Assembly (NCBI GenBank): GCA_963845445.1
Contig: CAWJSE010000002.1
Coordinates: 3,100,001 to 3,164,000 of the forward strand
Reading direction: 5' to 3'
Source of the DNA: JABDBL01 sp963845445
GTDB lineage: Bacteria > Cyanobacteriota > Vampirovibrionia > Obscuribacterales > Obscuribacteraceae
DNA length: 64,000 nucleotides
Position numbers and translations under genes: made by a program. The notes below the pieces were generated by a model. The model searched no databases and was not told the origin of the DNA. It saw nothing but the letters and a program-made list of their open reading frames with translations. Shown piece by piece: positions 25,390-35,011 of the stretch. How positions within the stretch are numbered: position 1 is the first letter of the stretch; the number at the start of each line of letters is the position of its first letter.

Positions 25390-28300
25390 ATCTATCCCGT
25401 ATCTTTATAGTCAGACCAATCATGACTTCGTTAGTCATGTCTGCCTTTGTTATTTTTGGCTGGATAGCTTACAGAACGCTGCCTATTAACGATTTACCTA
25501 ATGTAGACTTTCCAACTATCCTGGTTACATCTACTTTGCCGGGCGCCAATCCAGACACTATGGCTTCTGCCGTTGCTACGCCCTTAGAAAAGCAATTTGC
25601 CACCATCGCCGGCTTAAACTCAATGAGTTCTCAAAGTGCTGTTGGCTTAAGTCAAATTACTTTGCAATTTGACTTAAGCCGAAACATTGATGGTGCTGCC
25701 TTAGATGTGCAGGCGGCTATAACTGCTGCTTCTAAACAATTACCTCCGCAAATGATCACCCCGCCCACTTTTAGCAAAGTCAATCCCGCTAATCAACCTA
25801 TTATATATCTTGCTCTAAGCTCTCCTACTATGCCTCTGTATCAAGTGGATGATTATGCTGAGACGCTCATTGCTCAGCGCATCTCTCGTGTCTCCGGTGT
25901 GGCTCAGGTGCAGGTAAACGGCTCACAGATTTTTGCAGTGCGCGTACAAGCCGATCCTGAAAAATTATCCGCTTATAACTTGGGCCTGAACGACATATCC
26001 ACTGCTGTAGTAGGAAGTAATGTAAATATGCCTACCGGGACGCTTTACGGCAGATTTCAAGCTTTTACTGTGCAAGCCAATGGACAATTATTTAAAGCTG
26101 ATAATTATAAGCCCATTATCATCACCTACCGTAACGGATCACCAGTACGTCTTTCAGATGTAGCGAATGTTATTGATGGCGTGCAAAATGATAAAACGCT
26201 TGGCTGGTATAACGGTACTCCGGGAATCATTCTAGCTGTAATGCGTCAGCCCGGCACCAACACTATACAAGTTGTGGATGCAGTAAAAAAATTGCTCCCC
26301 ACATTCAAAGAGATAATGCCGGCTAATGTGCACTTGGACATCCTCTACGATCATTCGCAATCCATCAGAGACTCAGTAGACGATGTTCAGTTTACTTTAG
26401 TGCTTACAGTCCTCTTAGTGGTGGCAGTTATTTATCTTTTCCTTGGCAATATTTCCGCCACCATAATTCCGAGCATAGCATTGCCTATTTCTATTATCGG
26501 TACCTTTGCTGCTATGCACTTACTCGGTTTCAGTCTCAACAATTTAACTTTGATGGCCCTTACACTTTCAGTAGGCTTTGTAGTTGATGACGCTATTGTT
26601 GTGCTCGAAAATATTGTGCGCCATATGGAAATGGGTGTTCATCCTTTTGAAGCAGCTCTGATGGGTTCGAAAGAAATTGGCTTTACAGTTTTATCAATGA
26701 CTCTTTCATTAGTGGCGGTATTCATCCCAGTGCTTTTTATGCCAGGTATAGTGGGGCGCCTCTTTTATGAATTTGGTGTCACTATCAGTGTGGCCATTTT
26801 GATTTCTGGCTTCATTTCGCTTAGCCTCACTCCAATGCTTTGTAGTAGATGGCTGAGAAAAGAAAATGCCGAGCGAGTGAGCAAACCAGCCAGGCTCGCC
26901 CAAAATGCTTTTGATAAAGTTTTAAAAGTATATGAGAGTCTTTTGCATCTTGCCTTGCAACATCGGGTGCTTGTGGTCTGGGGCTTTGTGATCATGCTTG
27001 CTCTAAATGTTTTACTATTTGCCTTTATGCCCAAAGGCTTTATTCCTAATGAAGACACAGGACAAATCATTGGTATCACCGAGGCTCCAGAAGGAATATC
27101 TTTCACAGACATGGTGCGCCACCATGAAATGCTTTCAAAAATTATAGAAAAAGATCCTAATGTGCAATCTTATATGTCTAGCATTGGCACGGGGAATGGG
27201 GTTAACAGTCCTAATCTTACTCTGAACTCCGGACGCTTTCTAATAGTCTTGAAGCCTCGCAAAGAAAGAAATCTTAGCGCTGATCAAGTAATTGAGGAAC
27301 TGCGCGAGAAATTGAGAGCTGCACCTGGTATATCAATTTATTTGCAAAACCCGCCAACCATCAGTATTGGCGGTCAAGTTACCAAAGCTGTTTACCAAGT
27401 TACTTTGTCTAGCCCAAGCATGAAAGATTTAACTGCCAGCGCCCAAGCCTTAGAACAAAGCATGAAGAAAATGAGCATTATAAATGATGTTAATTCGGAT
27501 CTGCAATTGAACAATTTGCAAGTAAATGTCAATGTTGACCGCGATAAATGTTCTCAATTAGGTATAAATATGTCCCAGGTTGAAGACGCTTTAGATAGCG
27601 CCTATTCTGCTAGGCAAATTTCCACTATTTATGGTGCAACTAATGAATTTTGGGTGATTATAGAAGTGGAGCCCCGATTTTATCGCAATCCTCACGTTCT
27701 CAATCGTTTATATATTCGCTCTAGTAATGGTCAATTAATTCCACTTTCTACGATATCCACTATCACTGAAGGTGTCGGTCCTATGCTAATTAATCACTTA
27801 GGACAATTTCAATCGGCAACCATATCTTTTAATTTAAAGCATGGTGCCTCTTTAAGCCATGCGGTTGCGCAAATAACTCAAGCTGCCAATAAAATAGATA
27901 CTCCATCAGTGACCATGACTTTTCAGGGGATTGTAGCTGAATTTCAAGATTCATTGAATGGGCTATGGGCTTTATTAGCAGTCGCAATTTTTGTTATTTA
28001 TATCGTACTGGGAATTTTATACGAAAGTTTTATTCATCCTCTGACAATATTGTCTGGTCTACCTTCAGCTGGATTGGGTGCTTTGCTTATCTTGCTTATT
28101 TGTGGCATGGATTTAAACATATACGGCTATTTAGGGTTAATCATGCTTATTGGTATCGTCAAGAAAAACGCCATCATGATGATTGATTTTGCTCTAGACG
28201 CTCAGCGCGCACAAAAATTGAGTGCCGAAGAAGCTATTACCAAAGCTGCTTTAATTCGCTTCCGTCCCATCATGATGACTACTATGGCTGCTCTGATGGG

Positions 28301-28469
28301 TGCCCTTCCTATTGCTTTAGGCATAGGCGCCGGTGCTGAATCCAGACAACCTTTGGGTTTAACCGTTGTTGGCGGCTTATTGTTATCGCAAACCGTAACT
28401 CTTTTTATTACGCCTATTTTCTATATTTATCTGGATTCTTTCCAGAATAAATTTCTCAAAAAGGAATAG
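25386..28469 (+). CDS. RND multidrug efflux pump subunit (AcrB/MdtC-like), second of two
   Basis: The 1027-residue paralogue of the preceding gene has the same motifs: FIVRPIMTSLVMSAFVIFGW at the N-terminus, GFVVDDAIVVLENIVRHMEM in helix 4 and GIVKKNAIMMIDFALDAQRA in helix 10-11. Overlap by 4 bases with the first subunit implies translational coupling and a heteromeric pump. Drug range cannot be predicted. No local regulator (MarR, TetR or two-component) accompanies the locus. Confidence 0.93.
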   Translation: MNLSRIFIVRPIMTSLVMSAFVIFGWIAYRTLPINDLPNVDFPTILVTSTLPGANPDTMASAVATPLEKQFATIAGLNSMSSQSAVGLSQITLQFDLSRNIDGAALDVQAAITAASKQLPPQMITPPTFSKVNPANQPIIYLALSSPTMPLYQVDDYAETLIAQRISRVSGVAQVQVNGSQIFAVRVQADPEKLSAYNLGLNDISTAVVGSNVNMPTGTLYGRFQAFTVQANGQLFKADNYKPIIITYRNGSPVRLSDVANVIDGVQNDKTLGWYNGTPGIILAVMRQPGTNTIQVVDAVKKLLPTFKEIMPANVHLDILYDHSQSIRDSVDDVQFTLVLTVLLVVAVIYLFLGNISATIIPSIALPISIIGTFAAMHLLGFSLNNLTLMALTLSVGFVVDDAIVVLENIVRHMEMGVHPFEAALMGSKEIGFTVLSMTLSLVAVFIPVLFMPGIVGRLFYEFGVTISVAILISGFISLSLTPMLCSRWLRKENAERVSKPARLAQNAFDKVLKVYESLLHLALQHRVLVVWGFVIMLALNVLLFAFMPKGFIPNEDTGQIIGITEAPEGISFTDMVRHHEMLSKIIEKDPNVQSYMSSIGTGNGVNSPNLTLNSGRFLIVLKPRKERNLSADQVIEELREKLRAAPGISIYLQNPPTISIGGQVTKAVYQVTLSSPSMKDLTASAQALEQSMKKMSIINDVNSDLQLNNLQVNVNVDRDKCSQLGINMSQVEDALDSAYSARQISTIYGATNEFWVIIEVEPRFYRNPHVLNRLYIRSSNGQLIPLSTISTITEGVGPMLINHLGQFQSATISFNLKHGASLSHAVAQITQAANKIDTPSVTMTFQGIVAEFQDSLNGLWALLAVAIFVIYIVLGILYESFIHPLTILSGLPSAGLGALLILLICGMDLNIYGYLGLIMLIGIVKKNAIMMIDFALDAQRAQKLSAEEAITKAALIRFRPIMMTTMAALMGALPIALGIGAGAESRQPLGLTVVGGLLLSQTVTLFITPIFYIYLDSFQNKFLKKE

Positions 28470-28587
28470 AGAAAAAATCCTGATGCTCTTCACTCCTTCA
28501 TGATCTTTGAATCGCTTTTGCAGCGGCGGGCGGCGCAGCTGAAGGAAATTATGAAAATGCAAGAATTGTCGTAGGCAAATTGAGAGG

Positions 28588-28662
28588 GACCATAAGGTGT
28601 TGGTGCTAGCGCAATTGTAACGCGGTATTTAATTGTCAAATAAGACATAAGAATTATGTCAT
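28588..28662 (+). repeat. Shared upstream element, copy C
   Basis: GACCATAAGGTGTTGGTG, then GCTAGCGC, lead into the core at 28613-28662 with AATTGTAACG, TTTAATTG, ACATAAG and ATGTCAT. By hand count it matches copy B at 38 and copy A at 33 of 50 positions. It ends 274 bases before the likely start ATG 28937. Confidence 0.7.
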
Positions 28663-28868
28663 CGGATTTTGCCTAGTTCAAGAAAAAAGCTCATTGTCAA
28701 GCATGGTCAGTCTTTCCAGTTAGTATTAATGTACCTTGGATGTCAATATTGATTTTGCTTATGGAAATTTGGCAAGTTTAAAGTGTTCTCGTTCTTATTC
28801 TTTAATGAGGTGTTCTCAAAGAAGCTAACCATCCGGCTTAGACAACATTCCTGACCCCGTCCTCGAGG

Positions 28869-28909
28869 GGAAACTCGAATGTTGGGTGAGAAAGAGAACG
28901 CGAGTTTCC
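28869..28909. promoter_or_regulatory. Inverted repeat in the leader of the ParB-like gene
   Basis: GGAAACTCG (28869-28877) and CGAGTTTCC (28901-28909) are perfect inverted repeats, 28 bases before ATG 28937. It may be an operator or an RNA hairpin near the ribosome site AAGAGGAG (28921-28928). Confidence 0.4.
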
Positions 28910-28936
28910 AATCTTAACTCAAGAGGAGCATCACCG

Positions 28937-30055
28937 ATGCGCTCGACTGAGCATGACTCCAATCGTCGGACCACCCAGCAGCAGGACGCCCGGCCGTCAC
29001 GCCCTCCGCTGAGGAAATTCCTGAAGACCATCGATATTGACCACATCTACGACGATCCGGCACAGGTGCGGAAGATTTTTCTGCCTGAGCCACTCGGCTT
29101 GTTGGCGGAGAGCCTCAAGGAAACTGGCATGCAGCAGCTTCCACTGGTCCGTGCCAGTCCGGCAAGGGGCAAGAATCGCTACACTGTCATAACCGGTGCA
29201 CGACGCGTGAAGGCGGCCAAGAAGGCTGGTTTGCTTAGTCTGGAATGTTTTGTTGTCGACGGTGCCCTGGCCGATGATGTAATCATCGAAATGCAATTGG
29301 TGGAAAATCTCCTCCGAGAAGACCTCGATCCCTTCGAAGCTGCCGATGGCATGGAGAGGCTGAAGAAAGCCCGGAAATGCAATAATCGGGGGCTGGCCAG
29401 AATCCTCCATGTCTCCGATTCCACTGTGACAAAGATGCTGGCACTGCCGACTCTCGACCCCACGGTGCAGCAGAAAGTGGGGAAGGGACCTGGCAAAATC
29501 CCTGTTGGCACCGCCTATGAGGTCTCTCGGCTACCGGCTGGTGCACAGAAGCCAGTAGCCGAACAGATCGTCAATGCCAAGTTCTCTCGGGAGCAAGCCG
29601 CTGACGAGGTCAACCGGCAACTTGGTCGTGGCAAAACCCGGAGTTCTCGCAGGGCTGGCGCGGGCGGCGGGACTATGCTTGTTCCTCGCAGGACGTTTGC
29701 CCTCCCTTCGGAAAACGAGGTTCACGTTCTTGCACGGGAGCCTCTTTCGCCAAATCAGGTGGCGGCGGATACATGCGAGGCCTTCGTTCGGGCACTAACG
29801 TCCGTCCCTCCAGAAAAGGAGCGTTTCAACATCGGCTTACTGCTCCTGATCTTCCAGTATTTGGCAAAGGATGCTACTGCTCTTGATCCGGATATGGAGG
29901 ATACCACGAACGCCATTGGCTATCTCTTCGCCGAATGGTTACGGAAAGTTTTCGCCCGCCAGGACGCAGTCGGCGATGCCGCCCGGCGGGCGTATCACCG
30001 GCTGCCCAAGGAGGCAACGGACGCCATTGGCCCAGTGCGACGATCCAGAAAGTGA
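28937..30055 (+). CDS. ParB/RepB-like DNA-binding partition-type protein, GC-rich
   Basis: ATG 28937 has AAGAGGAG 8 bases upstream, giving 372 residues. An N-terminal ParB-like nuclease/CTPase domain is clear (FLPEPLGLLAESLKETGMQQ, then RYTVITGARRVKAAKKAGL and EMQLVENLLREDLDPFEAAD), followed by a KorB-type HTH (NNRGLARILHVSDSTVTKML). The C-terminal half (about 220-372) matches nothing known to me. Chromosomal ParB normally follows parA; none is here. Codons are GC-rich, suggesting an origin from a plasmid or a GC-rich genome. The role may be regulation rather than partition. It is a lone gene with element C upstream and a hairpin downstream. Confidence 0.82.
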   Translation: MRSTEHDSNRRTTQQQDARPSRPPLRKFLKTIDIDHIYDDPAQVRKIFLPEPLGLLAESLKETGMQQLPLVRASPARGKNRYTVITGARRVKAAKKAGLLSLECFVVDGALADDVIIEMQLVENLLREDLDPFEAADGMERLKKARKCNNRGLARILHVSDSTVTKMLALPTLDPTVQQKVGKGPGKIPVGTAYEVSRLPAGAQKPVAEQIVNAKFSREQAADEVNRQLGRGKTRSSRRAGAGGGTMLVPRRTFALPSENEVHVLAREPLSPNQVAADTCEAFVRALTSVPPEKERFNIGLLLLIFQYLAKDATALDPDMEDTTNAIGYLFAEWLRKVFARQDAVGDAARRAYHRLPKEATDAIGPVRRSRK

Positions 30056-30084
30056 TGTGCGCCGACACGCCTACGTCGTCGTCA

Positions 30085-30131
30085 GGAAAGCACGGAAAGA
30101 CCGGCTTCACGGCCGGTCTCCGTTGCTTTCC
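30085..30131 (+). terminator. Large hairpin after the ParB-like gene
   Basis: GGAAAGCACGG pairs with CCGTTGCTTTCC (one bulge) and AGACCGGC (30098-30105) pairs with GCCGGTCT (30112-30119). It is strong but followed only by CTATTTTAGG, so termination may be partial. Confidence 0.6.
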
Positions 30132-30594
30132 TATTTTAGGTCCAATAATTACAAGTATGTTTTATTTAATTTTTTGTTTTTGTTATAGGGCTCTCAGAGC
30201 GGGGTTGCGTTTCGGCTGCTGAAGGTAGTACCGCGATCGAAATGCCCAAAATACTGCTGCGGCAATGTCGCAATATAAAATAGAATAAGAATGGGATTGA
30301 GCAAACAAGATGTTGCTTCAGCCCCCGACAGTAAGCTGGATAGCACTAGAATACTCAAGCAAAAGTTGGATTGAAGTATTTTATCGCGAAATCAAAGGAT
30401 AGTTGGGATTGACTAAATACCAGGTCCGCCTGGCTTAAGGTAATCGCTTTGTCCTGTCTTCTGTACGGTTATGTACATAGCGACCCCAAAATTTTTACCT
30501 CTTATGACGTTGTTTATGATAAAATGTATGAAACCAGTTATGCATTTAGTGCGATCACATATTAATCAAAGTATTAATTATCGAGGACTAATTA
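30132..30594 (+). other. Noncoding stretch before the MazEF-like pair
   Basis: It holds a GGGCTCTCAG motif (30188-30197) and a CCAGG/CCTGG hairpin (30420-30434). No gene seen. A promoter for the toxin-antitoxin pair is expected after 30480. Confidence 0.4.
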
Positions 30595-30897
30595 ATGACT
30601 AGCAAGATTGCTAAAACAAGTCGAGTAAAAGAGACCACCGCCCAATTCGTTATACCGGATGCTTGTGCGCGGGTAACTGTTTCAGTACATCCAAAATTAC
30701 TCAAAATCGTAGATCGTTTTGCTAATAGTAATAAACTTAGTCGCAGTGGTGTCTTCGAACGAGCGCTTCTGCTTTGGTATGAGGCTTTACAAGAAGAATG
30801 CGACAAAGAGTTTTATAGCAAGGAAGCTGCAGATCCCGAAGTAAAAGCTTGGAGCAAAATAACTTCTAAATCTATCAAGTCTTTGTGGAATGACTAA
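30595..30897 (+). CDS. MazE-like antitoxin with ribbon-helix-helix
   Basis: The 100-residue protein has a ribbon-helix-helix segment at about 27-60 (RVTVSVHPKLLKIVDRFANS, then NKLSRSGVFERALLLWYEAL), the usual DNA-binding fold of CopG/MazE-type antitoxins, and an acidic C-terminal part that should bind the toxin. It overlaps the MazF gene by 8 bases. Its own operon is the expected target. Confidence 0.75.
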   Translation: MTSKIAKTSRVKETTAQFVIPDACARVTVSVHPKLLKIVDRFANSNKLSRSGVFERALLLWYEALQEECDKEFYSKEAADPEVKAWSKITSKSIKSLWND

Positions 30898-31261
30898 AAC
30901 AATTCATCAACCAAAGCGGGGAGAAATTTGGTACGTAGATCTTCCCAATGAGCCCGGCGATCCGCACCAGCCTAGAACAGCCATCATTATGTCTCGCAAT
31001 GGACGAAATGAAAATGCTACCAGCGTAATTGTTGTCCCTACAACAGGAAAAATTACCGGGTACGATGTTCGTGTTTTTCTACCCAAGGGAGAAGGTGGCC
31101 TTTTGAAAAATTCAGAAGCTATGTGTGACCGCGTATGCACTTTGGAAAAACAATTCTTGAGTAAAAGCGGGTCATTAGGAAAATCAATTGCCAAAGAATA
31201 TCTTGACCAAATTGTGATTGCTATTCGCAGAGCAGTGGGAGATTTATCGATTATGCTTTGA
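30890..31261 (+). CDS. MazF/PemK-type mRNA interferase toxin
   Basis: The 123-residue protein is a classical MazF: PKRGEIWYVDLPNEPGDPHQ, then RTAIIMSRNGRNENATSVIV and VPTTG, later EAMCDRVCTLEKQFLSK. The R-E-W start and the conserved TT before the basic loop belong to the ribonuclease active site. It cuts single-stranded mRNA at short sequences. It follows the antitoxin in the usual order with an 8-base overlap. Confidence 0.9.
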   Translation: MTKTIHQPKRGEIWYVDLPNEPGDPHQPRTAIIMSRNGRNENATSVIVVPTTGKITGYDVRVFLPKGEGGLLKNSEAMCDRVCTLEKQFLSKSGSLGKSIAKEYLDQIVIAIRRAVGDLSIML

Positions 31262-31426
31262 CAGACAATTTTATTAAATAGTCTCTAAGCAAGTTGCTTT
31301 GCATGAATAGAGTGAAGATATCTTAGGAGTCATTGGAGGATTTGATCGGCTATGCAGGAAAAGGCTGGATGTAAAGCAGTGTAAAATCAATTCAGTCATT
31401 CAGAATTAGTATGGTGTAGATATTTT

Positions 31427-34400
31427 ATGGAACGCTTTCCAACTTTAACCCGCTCCCGCCTTAAACAATTAGCTGGTGATATGAAGGCAGTTATATACAG
31501 TGCGCTGCATCCGGTAGAGAAGCTCTTAATGGCTGGCCCTACAGAGCGAATAAGTTATGACGAAGCATTAAAACTTAAATATAAACCAGTTAAATTAGGC
31601 CAGCAATTAGGGCCGCAATGGTCTACTTTTTGGTTTCAAATTGAAGCGAGCATTCCTGCTGATTGGGCAGGGAAAAGAGTAGATTTGCTTTGGAATTCAC
31701 TTTCAGAAGCACAATTATGGATGGATGGTAAGCCTGTACAAGGATTGAATTTTCCTTATGGCGAAAGGCCAGACGCTGTATTAACTGAAAAAGCATCTAC
31801 TCAGCAAAAATTTTCTTTTTATGTTGAGATGGCATGCAATACCAGTTATGGTGTATGGCTAGAGCCCAAGTCGCCATATGCTGAGCCATTTTCATTAGAG
31901 CGTTGCGAAATAGGTTTATTTGATCCTTTAGCCTACTCATTATATTTAGACTTTGTTGTTTTGCAAGAATTAGAAGTAGAAATGTCTAACGATAATGGTC
32001 CAAGTGATATGCCCTTTGCCGGACAATTATTATTTGAACTAAACCGCTTTGCCAATGAATATGATTTAACCGACAAAACAACTTGGCCTAAGGCGCATAA
32101 AATTTTAAAAGACTTATATAAAGCTCATAGCCCCACTGTGACCCATACTTCATACGCTGTTGGACATGGACATCTTGACACTGCTTGGTTATGGCCGATA
32201 GCTGAAACTTACAGAAAGTGCTTGCGCACCTGGACCAATCAATTGGCTCTTATGGATGCTTACGAAGACTATAAATTTGCTTTTTCTGCAGCTTTCCATT
32301 ATCACTTTATGAAAGACAAGCATCCTGAAATTTATAAACGTGTTAAACAGAAAGTAAAAGCAGGACAGTGGATACCGGTTGGCGGCACTTGGATTGAGCC
32401 TGACTGTAATTTACCAGCCGGTGAATCATTAGCTAGACAGTTTTTATTTGGTCAGCGCTTTTTTGAGAAAGAATTCGGTCAGCGTTGTCGTGAATTTTTT
32501 AATCCTGATGTATTTGGTTATTGTGGTCAATTGCCACAGATAATGAAACTTTCGGCTATCGATCATTTCATCACTTCAAAACTTCATGAAAACGAATTGA
32601 ATAAACCTAAACATCATACTTTCATTTGGCAAGGTATTGATGGCTCGGAAATTGTTACCCATTTCCCCCCACTTAGATTTTTTAATGTACCGGTTACAGT
32701 TGCCGATATGCGCAATGTTTTTAAGCGTTTTACTGATCATGATTTCAGCAATAGCTCAGTAATTTTATACGGACATGGTGACGGTGGTGGCGGACCAACC
32801 AGAGAAATGGTTGAAAGATTGAGACGTTATAAAGATCTTCAAGGCATACCCAAAGCACACTTAGCCAGTCCGCAAACTTTCTTCGATACTCTCGCCCCTA
32901 TTGCCGATCGCTTACCAAAACAAATCGGCGAAATATATTTTGAATACCATCGCGGCACTTATACGAGCCAAGCTTGGATAAAAAAGGCAAATCGTAAAGC
33001 AGAATTTCTATTGCACAATATTGAATTTTTAGCGAGTATTGCTCTCAAAATAAAGAAGGCTGCTTATCCGGAAAAAGAATTACAACATCTTTGGCAATTA
33101 CTGCTTTTAAATCAAATGCATGATATTTTGCCTGGAAGCTCTATTGAATTAGTTTATAAAGATGCCGCCAAGGATTTTGCCGAATTAATATCGACAGGCT
33201 CGCAATTAGAAAAACAAGCCCTTTTAGCTTTGTCTGATGGAAAAGACGGTTCTTCTAAAGACAAGCAAAAACAAATTCCTCTAAATACCACTTCGTTTAA
33301 TCGGCAAGAAGTTTGCGAAATGTCTAACGGCAGGCTCAGCATAGTCAAAGCCCCCAGTTATGGTACAGGCGAAACGATTGACTATGAGCAAATAGAGAAC
33401 AAAGAGAATTTTGCACCAGCAACTGTCTCTGAAAAAAACAATAAAATTATTTTGGAAAACGCTTATTTGCAAGCTACTTTCAGTCATGCTGGTGATTTAA
33501 TTAGTTTGATTGAGAAAACTTCAGGACGCGAAGCTTTAAGCGCCCCTGGCAATCGCTTTCAAATATACTCCGATAAACCAGCAGTTTATGATGCCTGGCA
33601 ACTCGAGCTCTATCACCTGGAAACAGTAAAAGACTGTGCGCCAGCACATAGCTGGTCTATTTGTTCGCAGGGCAATCCTATGTCTTCTGCTGATCGATCT
33701 CGTGCTGTGGCTCCCCGTCAGGGTAAGTCTCCCACTTCTAATACCACTCGGTCCACTAAAAATATGGCTCAAGCCGAATCACTCAACCTGCGAGCCGAAA
33801 TAATGTTTGAACGTAAGATAGGTAAGAACAGCTCAATAACACAAACGATTCGGCTTGATGCCGGATCACGCCGCTTAGAATTTCACTGTCATGCTCAGTG
33901 GCACGAAGCGCATAAAGTTTTAAAAGTATTATTTCCAACTGATGTGCAAGCCATGGAAGCAACTTACGATATGCAATTTGGGGCTTTGCGGCGTCCAACG
34001 CATTTTAATACGCCTTTTGACATGGCTAAATTTGAAGTATGCGCGCACAAATGGGCGGACTTAAGTGAGCATGGTTTTGGGGTTGCTCTATTAACAGAAT
34101 CAAAATATGGCTATAGCGTTTTTGCTAATGAAATGCGCATTACTCTTTTACGTTCGCCAAAGTTGCCCGACAATAATGCAGACATGGGCGAGCATCACTT
34201 TAGTTACGCCATTATGCCTCATACAGGCGGCTGGCAGGAAGCGGGCGTTGTTGCTGAAGCTTATAAATTCAATGTGCCTATTATCTGGGCTGAATGCTCT
34301 GAAAACCACGCATTACTTACTAGTATGCAATCATATTTTTCTATTGATGATCCTAATTTAGTAATAGAAACAATTAAAAAGGCCGAAGACTCAGCAGATA

Positions 34401-34585
34401 TTATGGTTCGACTTTATGAGTGTCACGGGGCGCGTGGCACTGCAAAGCTAAAAACAAGCTTGCCGTTCACTAGTGCAATATTATGTAATATGCTTGAAGA
34501 TGATTTGGTGCCAGTCGATATGCTAAGAGGCGAACTTAAAATAGATTATGCTCCTTTTCAAATTATTTCAGTAAAACTAGGCTGA
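31427..34585 (+). CDS. Alpha-mannosidase, glycoside hydrolase family 38
   Basis: This 1052-residue enzyme hydrolyses alpha-mannose residues. The GH38 catalytic domain (about 235-500) has the metal-binding HGHLDTAWLWP and the nucleophile region NPDVFGYCGQLPQ, in which the Asp of DVFG acts. The helical middle domain (QMHDILPGSSI) and the C-terminal beta domains are complete. The protein resembles the ER/cytosolic type (MAN2C1-like), with the N-terminal domain at about 1-230. There is no signal peptide, so it is likely cytoplasmic. It may act on storage or glycoprotein-derived mannosides; no partner enzymes are nearby. Confidence 0.93.
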   Translation: MERFPTLTRSRLKQLAGDMKAVIYSALHPVEKLLMAGPTERISYDEALKLKYKPVKLGQQLGPQWSTFWFQIEASIPADWAGKRVDLLWNSLSEAQLWMDGKPVQGLNFPYGERPDAVLTEKASTQQKFSFYVEMACNTSYGVWLEPKSPYAEPFSLERCEIGLFDPLAYSLYLDFVVLQELEVEMSNDNGPSDMPFAGQLLFELNRFANEYDLTDKTTWPKAHKILKDLYKAHSPTVTHTSYAVGHGHLDTAWLWPIAETYRKCLRTWTNQLALMDAYEDYKFAFSAAFHYHFMKDKHPEIYKRVKQKVKAGQWIPVGGTWIEPDCNLPAGESLARQFLFGQRFFEKEFGQRCREFFNPDVFGYCGQLPQIMKLSAIDHFITSKLHENELNKPKHHTFIWQGIDGSEIVTHFPPLRFFNVPVTVADMRNVFKRFTDHDFSNSSVILYGHGDGGGGPTREMVERLRRYKDLQGIPKAHLASPQTFFDTLAPIADRLPKQIGEIYFEYHRGTYTSQAWIKKANRKAEFLLHNIEFLASIALKIKKAAYPEKELQHLWQLLLLNQMHDILPGSSIELVYKDAAKDFAELISTGSQLEKQALLALSDGKDGSSKDKQKQIPLNTTSFNRQEVCEMSNGRLSIVKAPSYGTGETIDYEQIENKENFAPATVSEKNNKIILENAYLQATFSHAGDLISLIEKTSGREALSAPGNRFQIYSDKPAVYDAWQLELYHLETVKDCAPAHSWSICSQGNPMSSADRSRAVAPRQGKSPTSNTTRSTKNMAQAESLNLRAEIMFERKIGKNSSITQTIRLDAGSRRLEFHCHAQWHEAHKVLKVLFPTDVQAMEATYDMQFGALRRPTHFNTPFDMAKFEVCAHKWADLSEHGFGVALLTESKYGYSVFANEMRITLLRSPKLPDNNADMGEHHFSYAIMPHTGGWQEAGVVAEAYKFNVPIIWAECSENHALLTSMQSYFSIDDPNLVIETIKKAEDSADIMVRLYECHGARGTAKLKTSLPFTSAILCNMLEDDLVPVDMLRGELKIDYAPFQIISVKLG

Positions 34586-34703
34586 AAATCAAAATGGCTG
34601 CAAACAAAGAAGAATCTTTAGATTTTTAATTAAAGCATCGCATTGCATAATAACGTGGGCATGGCATCAATTGTGTTCGACAGATGTTATACTGATTGTG
34701 GGA

Positions 34704-34717
34704 CACCCATACGGGTG
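34704..34717. promoter_or_regulatory. Probable operator of the VapBC pair
   Basis: CACCC (34704-34708) and GGGTG (34713-34717) form a palindrome around ATAC. It lies 15 bases before ATG 34733 and just after TGTTATACT (34685-34693), a possible extended -10 box. Autoregulation is likely. Confidence 0.5.
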
Positions 34718-34732
34718 GGAATTTATACAAAT

Positions 34733-35011
34733 ATGGCTAGCAAAATCAATCCGAACGAACAATTAGATAGCTTTTACTCAAATCTGGACTCCAAGGGCAG
34801 GCTGGTTCTTCCTTTTGAATTGCGAAAAAAAGCTGGTTTTAAGACTGGGGACATTTTCGCCATTTCTTTAGATAGCGATTCAGTTGTGCAAGCATGTAAT
34901 ATACGGAAAAAAATCCGGGGCTTGAGAGGCATATTAAAATCTACCAAGAAGGGAAAAAGTATTGTCAATGAATTGATCGCAGAACGCCGTAAGGAGGGGC
35001 TGCATGAGTAA
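34733..35011 (+). CDS. AbrB/SpoVT-type antitoxin (VapB-like)
   Basis: ATG 34733 is chosen over 34643 because the domain starts after it. The 92-residue protein has an AbrB swapped-hairpin fold (SNLDSKGRLVLPFELRKKAG, then FKTGDIFAI), the DNA-binding part of VapB/MazE antitoxins, and a basic helical tail (KSTKKGKSIVNELIAERRKE). It overlaps vapC by 8 bases and should neutralise it. Confidence 0.8.
   Translation: MASKINPNEQLDSFYSNLDSKGRLVLPFELRKKAGFKTGDIFAISLDSDSVVQACNIRKKIRGLRGILKSTKKGKSIVNELIAERRKEGLHE

Larger units (their letters stand above)
28470..28936 (+). other. Noncoding stretch with element C and a leader inverted repeat
   Basis: It holds element C (28588-28662) and the GGAAACTCG/CGAGTTTCC inverted repeat (28869-28909) just before the ParB-like gene. 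No gene is seen, though the ParB frame stays open back to GTG 28886. Confidence 0.5.
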
